Source of the DNA: Limnephilus marmoratus
Lineage: Eukaryota; Arthropoda; Insecta; Trichoptera; Limnephilidae
NCBI GenBank assembly: GCA_917880885.1
Contig: OU862931.1
Coordinates: forward strand, 17,278,736 to 17,342,735
Length of the DNA: 64,000 bases
Reading direction: 5' to 3'
Part shown: positions 12,093-22,199 of the stretch, one piece after another
How positions within the stretch are numbered: position 1 is the first letter of the stretch
Layout: every line of letters begins with the position of its first letter
Made by a program: the position numbers and the translations under genes
Notes under the pieces: generated by a model
Told to the model about the DNA's origin: nothing
What the model saw: only the letters and a program-made list of their open reading frames with translations
The model's database searches: none

Positions 12093-12440
12093 AATTTGGG
12101 AGGCGGGAATGGGTACCGCCGCCCCGGGAACCTTTATTGGATAACCAACACCTCTGCCACAGATCACCCCAAGTGGTTCGCTACGTTTGGTGATTTAGCA
12201 GGGGTGCCCGGGTTCATGGGGTGAGGTTTGTCTAGGTCTTGGAGGTGGATGACCAGGACATACTGAACCCCAGATTCCTACCCACCCCTTAAACCCTTTT
12301 CCTTCCCAGAACTCTCCTCTCCTTCCTTTCCTTAAAAAAACCCTACACACAGCATCCCCAAAGATGACATAGGCCCTGAGGAAAATTATTTTCCTCAGGG
12401 CCTCCTGTGTGGAGCTCATGTAAAAAAAAAAAAAAAAAAA
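12093..12440 (+). mobile_element. B element, full length, with 3' double hairpin
   Basis: This is the reference copy of short family B. It starts AATTTGGGAGGCGG, contains GGGTACCGCCGCCCC and GTGCCCGGGTTCATGGGG, and a pyrimidine-rich block (CTTTTCCTTCCCAG). It ends in CTCCACACAG ... CTGTGTGGAG enclosing GGCCCTGAGGAAAAT / ATTTTCCTCAGGGCC, then about 19 A residues. Both stems pair perfectly here. It has no protein-coding capacity, and the 74-codon minus frame is a shadow. The last ~130 bp match the 3' tail of the R LINEs, so B behaves like a SINE or a highly deleted LINE derivative. No convincing pol III A-box was seen. Confidence 0.88.
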
Positions 12441-12769
12441 GTAAACGTAATAACGAAATTAAACGAAACTTTGGGATTAGTACGGCTGTTAGATATGACG
12501 GTGTGATCTATTAAAGATTACAAAGTGACAGCTATACAAATATTACACCGAAAGGTTTCATAATTATTTCAAATGAATTGCAAATTTCAACATCGTCTCT
12601 TGTCCATATGTAGTATTGAAATAATCTAAAAACTATTCAAAATTATTTAGTTTTCCAAAATTTTATTTGGTAGCTGCACAGCGTGTATCTAAAAAAATGC
12701 CTTCTTGAGTACACAGCGAGTGGAAGAACCAGAAAAATATATGAAATCTAAGGACAATTGTGTAGTAAC
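12441..12769. other. AT-rich spacer
   Basis: No gene or repeat recognised between the A tail of a B element and the next LINE fragment. Confidence 0.5.
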
Positions 12770-13028
12770 ACATGTATGTACACGGTTGATATTTGTCTTT
12801 GACGTTCTTGAGTTCAACAGCTCGGCGGTGGAATGATTTGCCGGCCTCTGTGTTTTCTACAACAATGTTAATTACTACAATAATGTGAAGTCCTACAACA
12901 ACTCTTCAAGAACCATCACCTCTTCTCTAAAAGACCCTCCACACAGCATCCCCAAAGATGACAGAGGTTCTGAGAGAAATTATTTCACTCAGAGCTTCCT
13001 GCGTGGAGTTAATGTAAAAAAGAAAACT
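12770..13028 (+). pseudogene. LINE family R: RT C-terminal remnant and 3' tail
   Basis: About 12779-12850 contains CACGGTTGATATTTG and a frame reading STARRWNDLPASVFST, the 'WNxLP' block near the end of insect LINE reverse transcriptases. The R copy at 17.3-17.8 kb has the same order. A 3' tail (12935-13020) with the B-type double hairpin and a short A run follows. Its stems carry several changes, but the inner stem stays pairable through G:U pairs. 5' truncated and non-functional. Confidence 0.78.
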
Positions 13029-13090
13029 CTTAAAAATAGTTTTCCGACGAAATGTAATGTGTCAAATTTTGATCAAAATATTATACTGAC

Positions 13091-13497
13091 TAGCTGGTTC
13101 CCGGCATGCGTTGCTATGCCATTTAATAAATAAATTGTTTCTCCCTGCGTGTCATTTCCCATTCGTCCCGTTCCCCTTCCGCATCCCCTTCTTCTCCCGC
13201 GTCCTCCCTTCCCCTTTAGTGTTCCCACTCCGCCTCCCCCACCTTCCCTCTCCCCGCTAACCCCCCTCCCCCCTCCCGCATTCCATACATTCAGTTCCGG
13301 TACATTCAGCTTTCAAACAGCTCGCGTACCACTATTGCAATTTTTTTATACAAATTTCATGATGCCAGAGCTTACCAGTAGTTTTATACAAACCTTGTCC
13401 TGACAATAACGAACGCACAAAAAAAAATTATTCAATTTGGTGCAGTCATTCGGAAGTTATGTGCGTACATACATTTCGGCGATTCATTTTTATTTAT

Positions 13498-13531
<34 letters not shown>
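13091..13531 (+). mobile_element. C-family repeat with GATA tail (copy 1)
   Basis: It starts ACTAGCTGGTTCCCGGCATG and contains AATAAATTGTTTCTCCCTGC, a long C/T-rich middle (13155-13285), CATTCAGCTTTCAAACAGCT and GTCATTCGGAAGTTATG. It ends TTATATAGATAGATA in a GATA array. Copies lie at 25189-25683, 28047-28490 and 53040-53675 (minus). The microsatellite tail and absence of inverted ends suggest a non-autonomous RTE-like retroelement, but no coding partner is visible. The 84-codon frame is a shadow of the pyrimidine tract. Confidence 0.8.
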
Positions 13532-13532
<1 letters not shown>

Positions 13533-14348
13533 TCTAAATTAAAGTATTGAGGAATCTTTCCACGCACAAAAAAGTGATATTATAACTCAATACGCTAAAT
13601 AGGTATGTGGACAAATGTCGTTTTACAAATGAGTGATTCAAATTTTTAAAAATGATTTTTTTTGCCTCGTAATGATATGTGTCACAGGTATCGTTATTCA
13701 CACGAGAATCGTTATTCACCAGAACTCGCAATTTGGACTGAATCAGCCAATATGAATAGGTACAACTTTAAAGCCGAAATTCCAATGACGCCTGCCGATA
13801 CCAGCGGCTGATATGTTGTTCCGAGGCAGTAAATCAAAAGCCAAACGACAAAGCCGGCAACTGGATATCGGTGGGAAGGTTCTGGCATAACTGACGTCTA
13901 ATCCCTGCGAGTGCGGTGTACCAACACTGGTGCCTGGTACCCGCAGAGATACAAAGGTAGCTACCGCCGAATGTCAAATCGGGCCTCGTTTCGGATTCAG
14001 AGCACATCCCTAGAACAGTGGAGCAAAGCTTGGCGCGGGTGTGCATACCTGGTTACTTGTTGGGTCGGCGCAATCATTGGTCGGGCGGCCGCAATTTCAG
14101 GTTAGATTTCAAAGTTTCGATAAAAAATAAAAACACACGGCGGTTTCAAATGAGTATCCGACATTTCAAATATTTTTCAATGTTTTTACTCGCTCAGATT
14201 AGAGATTTTTTAAGGGAAAGAAGTCAATTTGGCAATGGTTTGATATGATTATATTATTAACAAAATTCTCGTTTCTCGCCTTACCTTGACATAGTATGTA
14301 TAAATCGTTCTCGTCTAAACAATAAGGACTCGGCATTCAAGATTCAGT
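13532..14348. other. No recognised gene; GC-richer block at 13780-14110
   Basis: The block at 13780-14110 is less AT-rich and open on both strands for about 65-70 codons (minus 13834-14046, plus 13911-14105). No known domain is apparent and no duplicate exists here. It could be a single-copy exon, but there is nothing beyond composition to support that. Confidence 0.35.
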
Positions 14349-15000
14349 AAATGTTGTAATGTCGAAAAGGTGGAAAAATTTAGATACCTCGGCAGTATTC
14401 TCACGGAGACTCTTGACCCAGATGTAGAGTTTAGGTGCAGAATTGAAGAAGCAAGAACTGCGTTCATTAAAATGAAATCCCTCTACTGCAATGACAATAT
14501 CAGTTCAAAACCAAGTCAAAGAATGCTAAAATGTTATGTGTGGTCGGTCTTGCTGTATGGATGTGAAACATGTACCTTGAAAGTAAATACCATGAACAGG
14601 TTAGAGGCTTTTGAAATGTGGCTTCACCGGAGAATGGTCAAGGTCCCATGGACCGACATAATCACCAACACAGAATTTCTCAGGCGGGCTAGAGCAGATA
14701 GAGAACTGCTTACATTAATAAAAATCAGAAAAAATTCATATCTGAGTCGTATACTTCGAGGGGAGAAGTATCACTTGCTCCATTTAATATTGAAAGGCAA
14801 GATAGAGGGTCGCCGAGGGTCTGGTAGGAGACAAAATGACTTGGCTGCGAAATGTACGAGAGTGGACCGGAATTAGAAGTGTGGAGGAGCTATTCCGGGC
14901 AGCGCAAGGCAGAGACATTTTCAAGAGTGATCGCCAACGTCGGGGGGACCTGATAGGGCACACAAAAAAGAAGATAAAGATTCAAGTTTCTGTATTACAT
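14349..15000 (+). pseudogene. LINE RT C-terminal domain with one frameshift
   Basis: The frame runs in from about 14349 (NVEKVEKFRYLGSILTE) through RIEEARTAFIKM, LLYGCETCTL and RLEAFEMWLHRRM to RGSGRRQ at about 14830. This is the C-terminal third of the craniofacial-type LINE reverse transcriptase, after the catalytic YxDD. At about 14833 the frame slips by one base. The correct continuation (TWLRNVREWTGIRSVEELFR) is in the neighbouring frame to a stop near 15005. Usually GHVMR follows RKLQYL; here it reads LSRILR. 5' truncated, no catalytic motif, non-functional. A relative lies at 50685-51217. Confidence 0.88.
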
Positions 15001-15005
15001 CGTTA

Positions 15006-15605
15006 AAAATGCTTCTTGGGCATATACAGATTATAACGATTACCAAGAATAAGTGCTAAGAACAGACAAGAAAACTGTCAAAGTTCGAATGAATGGGGAA
15101 GCGTCCGTGATGGTCGTTACACGTACCATCGAAATGTGACATATCAGTTGTTACAAATCCTAAATATGTTAATGAAAACACTGTTGCTACTTGCTACCAC
15201 ACAAGCAGGTACCACAGAACAGGAGTGATTGGTAGAAATTAGCGGTTTACCGGGAAACACAGTCGGCATTTCCATCGAATTAAGCCAACGTCACATCAAA
15301 CACTGTGCCGTCCGTATTCCCCTTTGAGTTGTTGGGCTGTCAAAGGATAGGGAATGTTGTACGTTGTACGGGAAAATAAACCTCAATAAGGGGGGCTTTA
15401 CGGGTAAACTAAAACTGCATTTCTCGGTAAATCGTCTATGCGAGTGAATTCAAGACGTGTCTTGGAACTTTGCGCGTTAAGACTATTTGAATATTACGTT
15501 TGATAATGGTCCTTCGAGCCGGATCAATTATGGCAAAGGGATTTGAAAAAAGAACGAAAAAGAAATTGTAATATCCACTACTTACTGTTTTTTTTTATTA
15601 TAGAA
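15006..15605. other. No recognised features
   Basis: Moderately AT-rich, with no long frame and no shared repeat. Confidence 0.45.
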
Positions 15606-15775
15606 GAGTTCCAACTCTCCAGAGAAACCGGGATTATGGTAAATACCCTAAATCCCCATTACGTTATGAGGCAGAATAGAGACGAGAAGAAGAAGCTTGG
15701 AAAGTGCTTGGCTTTTCAGATATAGTTACCGAACAGAGCTCGGGTCATTTGGTGGTCTTTCAACAGGGTCATATT
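15606..15775 (-). mobile_element. SINE-A copy, strongly diverged
   Basis: The order of surviving SINE-A blocks is kept: AGTTCCAACTCTCC, CCCCATTACG, TTATGAGGCAGAA, AAGTGCTTGGCTTTTCAGAT, TTGGTGGTCTTTCAACAGGG. Many substitutions. Assigned by collinearity with the full copies. Confidence 0.65.
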
Positions 15776-15782
15776 TATATTA

Positions 15783-16470
15783 TACTAGCAGGGCACACGT
15801 TGCTGTGGCTAACGAAACACAACGCCACGCCATTTACCCAACCTTTATAACCAACGCCATCTGTTAAATCAAATTCACAATGCCCGTTTGCCAGCCCACT
15901 GCCCGCTGCCGCTTGGCCGGATATATAATATATTTCAACTAATTTGCACAAAACCTTGACAAATTATACAGGGTGTTAAGGGACGTACCGGACTTACTTT
16001 AACCAGTGATTCCTGACATTATTTGGAGTAAAAAGTAAATGAAATTTTGGTCTCCGGTGACTTTTTTGACGACTTTTTTTTTTTTTTTTCAAAATTTTTT
16101 TCTTCAAAATCAAACAAAAAATTTCTTCCGCATGTCGTCATTGGTCACTCAGCCGGGTGTCCGACGAACCCCTTACCCCGCCTCCAGCTGTTCAACAACT
16201 ACCATTTTTTATGTTTTTGTAGAAAAAAAAAAAAAAAAAAACATCAAAAATGTCACCGGAGACCAAAATTTCATTTACTTTTTTTACTCCAAATAATGTC
16301 AGGAATCACTGGTTAAAGTAAGTCAAGTACGTCTTTTAACACCCTGTATACCTAAAAACCTTCCTCTTGAACCACTCTATTGGTGAAAACCGCATACAAA
16401 TCCGTTGCGTAGTTTAAAAGATCTAAGCGCACATACAGCTGGAGCGACTTCATTTTATACTATGTAAAGA
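15783..16470 (+). mobile_element. ACTAGC-type repeat split by a palindromic MITE
   Basis: The left part starts ACTAGCAGGGCACACGTTGC. The right part (16351-16470) carries AACCTTCCTCTTGAACCACT, AAATCCGTTGCGTAGTTT and GCGACTTCATTTTATACTAT, a combination common in insect genomes as one repeat. The MITE at 15967-16348 separates them. The start and the GTTGCGTAGTTT block resemble families C and D. Confidence 0.7.
15967..16348. mobile_element. Palindromic MITE with TA target duplication
   Basis: The ends TACAGGGTGTTA / TAACACCCTGTA are flanked by TA on each side. About 105 bp of each arm pair almost perfectly, covering GTTAAAGTAAG, GAATCACTGG, TGACATTATTTGGAGTAAAA and TTTTGGTCTCCGGTGAC. The centre has T and A runs around a C-rich 60-bp core. 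It has no coding capacity. TA duplication and the end motif fit a Tc1/mariner-type MITE. Confidence 0.85.
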
Positions 16471-16615
16471 TTATCTCCAATTTACATCGAAAATATTTGA
16501 TCAATTTCATCGGAAATAATATCAAATTGAACCTGGTTCGGGTGCGTACCCATTATACACTTCTATCAGTGTTTCTCTTCATTGGTAGATGATACCAGTT
16601 TAAACATAGGTAGGT

Positions 16616-16944
16616 ATGTTAAGTTTTGAAATTGATGCGTTTAAAAAACGTTTACGAATGTTAAGTGAATGTTTAAATGAATATCGTCGTTTGTGTTTAT
16701 TGATTGCTCGTGAAATTAACGCTGAAAGATATTATAGCAATACTGTCGACGCAGCAATGAAAGTCATTTATTTTATTCCACGACAAATTGGAAGAAAAAC
16801 GACCACGTCGAAAAAGGGGGCGAAATGAAAATAATAATACGGCCCAGTGAAAATATTAATTTATCATGCCGACAATCATTTAACGACCCAAGTGAAAGTA
16901 ATTTGGTTCTAGCCATTGGGAGTTGGGCGCCATCAAATTATTAA
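16616..16944 (+). other. Unidentified overlapping ORF pair
   Basis: The first frame, 16616-16828 (70 codons), is charged and helical in composition (FKKRLRMLSECLNEYRRLCL) and ends basic. A second frame starts at 16825 in an ATGA overlap and runs 39 codons to 16944. A third frame continues protein-like text (NAKIRIKFITRNDEVYHITA) to about 17045, implying a one-base slip. No family is recognised. The ATGA coupling and average residue composition differ from the surrounding AT-driven frames, which may suggest a remnant of a compact genome, but chance is not excluded. No function is proposed. Confidence 0.3.
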
Positions 16945-17309
16945 TGCAAAAATACGCATCAAATTTATAACTCGAAACGACGAAGTTTATCACATAACAG
17001 CGAACTCGTATCATGTTGTTGGTGTACTTCTAAAGGCATTAAAATAATGTGATCTGCGACAGGAGCTTTTTTGGTAGAAGACTGAAAGCGTTACTGGCAC
17101 TTAATATATCAAAACGTGCGTAGACATTTCATTAAAAAAACTGTCGTAAATAGCGTAACTGTAGGGAAAATGATAATATTAAAAATATGTGCGTAAATAC
17201 ACACACGGTGTCAGTAAACTCGTAGTACAAGCGAGAAACGGAACGGAACAATTCTTCAACGAAAGAAATCTTCCGAACAGAATTTCCATTTCATTGTTAT
17301 GTTTAAAGT

Positions 17310-17806
17310 GACCAGCTCAAAAACGGGGGCTCCATCGAAGCCAGAGTTATGGTCTCTCAGAAGTTGGGCGTACTGAACAGGGTCCGCAGAAACCTTAATA
17401 ATACAGAACTGCTAACGCTGTACAAATCACAAGTGAGCCCAACGGTTGGCTGCCGCCACTGGTGTGGAGCCCCCAAAATATCTGAAAAATCCCCTCGATT
17501 CAGTGGAGAAATGGGCGGAACGTTTGATTGGATTCTCCTATCTTAAAAAATGGATTGCTATCTTTAGAGCACAGGCATCGGATGCTGTCCTTGTTCTACC
17601 AGTATTTAAATGGTAGATTCTCCGAGGAATTAGCTTCATTGTTTCTTTTGGCACCGGTGCACAGTCGGAAACAAGCAAAACGCGGTGAACATTTATACAC
17701 GGTTGATATTTGACACATAAGAACGGATATTTTATACGATTCGTTCCTGAGTTCAATAGGTCTGCTGTGGAACACGTCTCGAAAGATGACATAGGCCCTG
17801 AGGGGA
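17310..17806 (+). pseudogene. LINE family R: RT C-terminus
   Basis: From about 17329 the frame reads IEARVMVSQKLGVLNRVRRN and LNNTELLTLYKSQVSPTV, then GAPK, the thumb/C-terminal region of an R-type LINE reverse transcriptase. A slip near 17460-17530 moves the protein to another frame (LLSLEHRHRMLSLFYQYLNG, then RFSEELASLF and APVHSRKQ, 17550-17680). It goes on to FVPEFNRSAVE near 17770. Its 3' tail starts AAAGATGACATAGGCCCTGA and is cut by a hAT MITE at 17815, resuming at 18380. At least two frameshifts and loss of the upstream domains make it non-functional. The minus-strand copy is at 35.9-37.1 kb. Confidence 0.85.
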
Positions 17807-17814
17807 ATTATTTA

Positions 17815-18371
17815 TAGAGATGAAACGGATACCCGATAACTATCCGGTATCCAGCCTATCCGGCATAAATTTACTATCCGGCCGGATACCGGATATTCAA
17901 AAACTACGACAATTTCCTACATAAAAAAGGAATACATTAATCTTTGTGATGTAAATATCAATAAATGGCTTATAGTTATGACAACTTTTATTTAAAGTCG
18001 AAAAAGTTACAAAAAAGCCATAAGGCCTTCCAAAAAACTAAAATTTTCACTTTAATGATAAATACATAAATAGTAAATATCTAAACTAAAAACTTTAAGA
18101 AACCTCGCAGAGTAGAGAAATCTTAAATTAACATGATTAACTAATCACACTCACCATTATGCGTGAACTAAAAATCGTAAAAAACACAATTAATACTCAA
18201 AATTAACAAGTGGTAAATTATGGTGAATAAATACTAAAAACGGCGCTAAACTCGTCACGACATGCAACGAGACAATGGGCCGAATATCCGGCCACCGGAT
18301 ATCCCGCCATCCGGCCTCGCAGCTCGCCGGATATCCGGTATCCGGCCAAACAACTATCCGTTTCATCTCTA
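17815..18371. mobile_element. Non-autonomous hAT element (557 bp)
   Basis: The terminal inverted repeats TAGAGATGAAACGGATA / TATCCGTTTCATCTCTA are perfect and fit the hAT end consensus YARNG. The 8-bp target duplication ATTATTTA is exact (17807-17814 and 18372-18379). Many CCGGATA / TATCCGG sites are clustered within about 90 bp of each end, repeating the inner TIR motif. No transposase frame is present. Confidence 0.95.
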
Positions 18372-18379
18372 ATTATTTA

Positions 18380-18411
18380 CCTCGGGGCCTCCTACGTGGA
18401 GTTAACGTAAA
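18380..18411 (+). repeat. End of the R LINE 3' tail beyond the hAT insertion
   Basis: CCTCGGGGCCTCC, CGTGGAG and an A run complete the R/B tail started at 17783. Joining the two sides restores the inner stem GGCCCTGAGG / CCTCGGGGCC, showing that the hAT inserted at the AT-rich hairpin apex. Confidence 0.85.
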
Positions 18412-20219
18412 AATATGAATTATTTATTTTTCCTTTTTTGGGCAACTAACTATGTAGGTTAAAAAAACTTTTAGAGCCAGGACGCTTCGACGCATTAAAA
18501 AGACATTAAACAGCTGATACTAACCCCCTTGCGAACTTTTACTATTCAAACCTAACCTCAAAAATCTTAACTTCGGACTCGATTTATTAGATAACAAAAG
18601 CTCAACAACAACAACAAAAAATCGACACTAAATGTGGCGTAAATTCACCAGTATTCCGTTTGCGCTATGAGTTTCCCGACATCGTGTTTATAAGAATAAA
18701 GTACACACTTTACTCGCTTTAGACTTTAGACGTAAAAAAATACTAAAAACTCCAAAAACAATTTGATATTGTTTGAAGATGTGTACAGGAGGAAAGCACA
18801 ATAAAGATGGGTATTTATAAGATATCGTTGCAATTTATATTAAATATAATGTTAGTGAACGAAAGATATCTAACAAAATTCCATAAAAAAGTAATAATAA
18901 GGTTCTTAGGTTACGTTTAAATCGATAAAGCAAAGTTATAAGAGTTTACAGAAAAACATATTAAAAAGTGTAATTAATGTGACCTCTTGCTGATATTATT
19001 ATTTTATTTTTAACGTCTTTACAACATACATAATGTACTAAACCAAACCTGACCACACAAACCTTACAATACACAAATGATCCGTGTGATTTTAATTTAA
19101 TAAGGCTTTTTATAACCCTTCAAAAATTGGCCATTTTTTCAGATGGTCTAAATATTTTCGCTTTACAATAAAATGCAAATATTTGAAATATTTCTGAGCA
19201 CATTCAAAAACCAAAAACTATTTTAGAAAGATGATGAAATACGCTTTCAAATTATAGAATTCCAAAATAACAGATATTTTTTTAATTATAAAAATTTTGC
19301 ATACAAACATAAAAAAAGTTTTCAAAATGGCTCACCTTACTTTTTTTCTAACTAAAGTTACTGATAATAAAAATTTAAAAAAACACATACATATTTTATT
19401 AGACAAATGTATAACAAACACATATTGTAACCTCACTTTTTTGTCGCTCTATGTAAAAATAATTTTTTAAAAATTCCCAAAGTTTCATTTTTTTTCAATT
19501 TTCGATTCAAAACTTTGTGTACATTTTACTTTTTTGGTGGCTATTTTTTTAGATTGGAATATAAAGCGTGGTGTTTTTCCTTTCTAACACCGATTAGAAC
19601 ATATGTATTTCTAACTATGATTGTAAGGGAGTTAACAGCGTTTTATATGAGACCTATGTGCGTTGGGACAAATATGGTATCCTATGATTAAACGGGTTAA
19701 GCAAACCAAAAGGGTGTGATTTTTTCACTATAACTAAGTTTTAAGTAAAAGTATAAATTAGCAATTAGCCTATTTTTCACATTTTAAAAAACTTTCTTAT
19801 TTAAAGTTTTGGTATAATACATACGAGTACAATAGATACATAAATATAATGAAAGTATAGAAAAAAGCTTAATACAATTATTATTTTTTTTTAAATGTTC
19901 TCCCGTAATAGCAAATGCTTGTGTGTACGGGAGGTAGGCATGAAAAACAGCTATTCGATTTCTTAACAAAATTTGAAAAACAAAAAAAAAATAGTGCTTA
20001 CACTAGCGCAAACACGGGATATTATAATACAATTGGGAAGCTAAAAATATTTATAAAATATTGACCTCGGGATCATTGCCTTTCAAAAAACAAACATTGT
20101 CAAAACCTCAGAAATTTACCTTCAAAATGATGAACAGTGTTCGTAAACTTTAAATATTAATCACAAAAATTTAGACAAATGAAAAACACATTTCAAATAA
20201 AGAATTAATAATTTTCCTT
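18412..20219. other. AT-rich stretch without recognised features
   Basis: Long runs of A/T, no frame above about 60 codons, and no repeat shared with other parts of the window. Confidence 0.45.
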
Positions 20220-20345
20220 TTTTTCGTTATTTATTTTTGGGGTGTTATGCCGTGTTGCGCTACCTCCTAGGCTAGACAAGGATGTAGCGCAATACGGCAT
20301 AACACCCCAAAAATAAGTAACGAAAATACTTATGGCCGTGAAAAT
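20220..20345. repeat. Inverted Penelope-like tail pair
   Basis: The two arms carry GTTATGCCGTGTTGCGCTAC and its near-perfect inverse about a centre at 20275. The right arm continues into GGCCGTGAAAATCTAAAATC, identical to the end of the PLE fragments at 58.7 and 59.5 kb. This is a head-to-head junction of two PLE 3' tails. Confidence 0.75.
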
Positions 20346-21724
20346 CTAAAATCATACCAAATATTTCCTTTATTTATTAAAATCTTTATCTTGGTAACTA
20401 GCTACTTTATATGCTCGACTGAATATTTGTTTTTCTGAATTTTGAAATTCAGATTCAATTTCAATCTCAAATTTAATGCAAATCCGAGTGGTAGAGTTCA
20501 TTAAAACGGAGTTACAGATAGAATCACAACCAAAATTAGTATTTTTAATTATATTTCTATTGCAAACTAAACAATAACTTTAAATTAAAAAAATAATTAC
20601 AGTTTACTTCAGAGAATATGCAAGGGTAGGGAAAATTTCGAAATAACAAAAAAGAAATTAGATAAAATAACAATACATTGGTTCATAAAATAAAAACAGA
20701 AAAGAAAAAAAATAATTCGGAAAAGAAGTGAAAAATGAAGCCAAGCGGCCGTATTTATAATAAATACGTCTATTGAGACAGATGATTAATTAAATTTTAT
20801 ACCAGCACTCCCGTTTCGTTATTAAATAAAGTTAAAAACTTATAAAATTGGCATCACAAGGAAAACCACAACATACCTACTGTTATATCGCGACCACATT
20901 TCACTGATGGTACCAACATTATCACATAATACACATTTAAATTCGGCTTAATCACATTTCAAATTATGGTGACGGAGTTAAAAAGCCTTTTGTACAACGC
21001 CAAATGGTTTCAGGAAATTATATCATTTAATGCCCAGCGTTTCCACAAACGTAGAACACAACTCACTGTAAAATAACAACACTGAACTAAAAGGGAGAGT
21101 AGAATCACTCAAGGTTAGTAATGGCTGTGCAACTCTTTGGTACACTTTCACTATGTATTTTAAAAGGAACGTTTAGCACCGGTGAACAATGAACACGTGC
21201 GTACCGCTTGACGTTTACCAACAATGATTATTATTTCCTACACGGTTTCCTCCGCGCTGGACAAAAGAACGCGAACAACTGTCAAACAAACGTCAGGCGG
21301 GCGCGACCTAGAAAAGATGGCGTTCAAAGTCACCCGGTGGGTGGGGGAGTTGGGAGAGTTGGTGGGGGGAGATTGTAGGTAAGGGAGAGGGGAGTCTGGG
21401 GATTCCGATCCTAAAATAACGTACATAACTCACACGACGTGCGGGAAGGAAGGCGGAGCAAATGATATACCAATTTGAAACGCAATTTATTACAACTGCC
21501 GTTTATTAGAGTGAAAAACTAAAGAGTATAAAAGTGTTACAGCAAAATAAAATTAAACTACAGTGGAAATGCCGAATTGGTAATAATATTATGGGCAATC
21601 GAGTTTATTAAATTTCCAAAATTAATATTTTAAAATGGTAAGAAAGGAACTTTTAAATGGTACGGACAATGGGCATGAGGACTATTGTGGAGCGAATGGC
21701 CAATGAAAGGGGTGCAAGGGGAAT
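20346..21724. other. No recognised gene
   Basis: AT-rich up to 21200. A GC-richer patch at 21240-21440 (G runs such as GGTGGGTGGGGG) has no open frame of note. Confidence 0.45.
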
Positions 21725-22190
21725 AAGTACATAAAATTTTTATTCAAAATACTTAACTCTAAATTTGACTATTGCGAACTCCTGCAACTCATAAACTTAC
21801 GAATACCAACAGTAACTACACGTCAAAATACACTATTCCACTGTAGCATTCATAAGCGGGACTACATTGCCCACTCTCCGATAGAACGATTTCACACTAT
21901 GGGAAATCAGTACTTGGGTGATGTTGACATATTTAACATTAACTTGGCGAATTTTGTTGATTTTGTAAAAAAACTTATTCTAAAACTACTCCTAAACATA
22001 TCTGTATTTTTGTATTTTTATGACTTGTGTGCTTTTTTATCTAATTTTATTTTTACTATTTCTTTATAATAATAATAATAATAATTGGACAATTTATCTA
22101 TTTAAAAATCATCTGTCATGAATTAATTGTACCACCAAACATGTAAAAGCCCTTTGGGCGTTAAATAAATAAATTAAAAATTAAAAAATA
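21725..22190 (+). pseudogene. LINE family J: second RT C-terminus and 3' end
   Basis: Closely similar to 2505-3048. The frame from about 21738 encodes the same C-terminal peptide (FKILNSKFDYCELLQLINL, then a stop). The 3' tail lacks one of the two internal duplicated blocks seen in the first copy. It is interrupted by an AAT-repeat module at about 22067-22132, then ends with the same GTAAAAGCCCTTTGGGCGTT and AAATAAATAAA. Non-functional 5'-truncated copy. Confidence 0.82.
22067..22132 (+). repeat. AAT-repeat module inserted in the J tail
   Basis: (AAT)n followed by TTGGACAATTTATC interrupts what is contiguous in the 2.5-kb copy (TTTATTTCACTACCAAACAT). It is related to the start of the insertion at 4333. 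Confidence 0.6.
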
Positions 22191-22199
22191 ATGCGAATG

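Noticed and set aside
12195..12419. 74-codon minus-strand frame conserved at 59900-60124
   Set aside because: Both lie in B elements, antisense to the structured tail; conservation is that of the repeat.
13834..14105. Host exon candidate in GC-richer block
   Set aside because: Open on both strands with no domain and no clear splice signals; reported only as an unassigned block.
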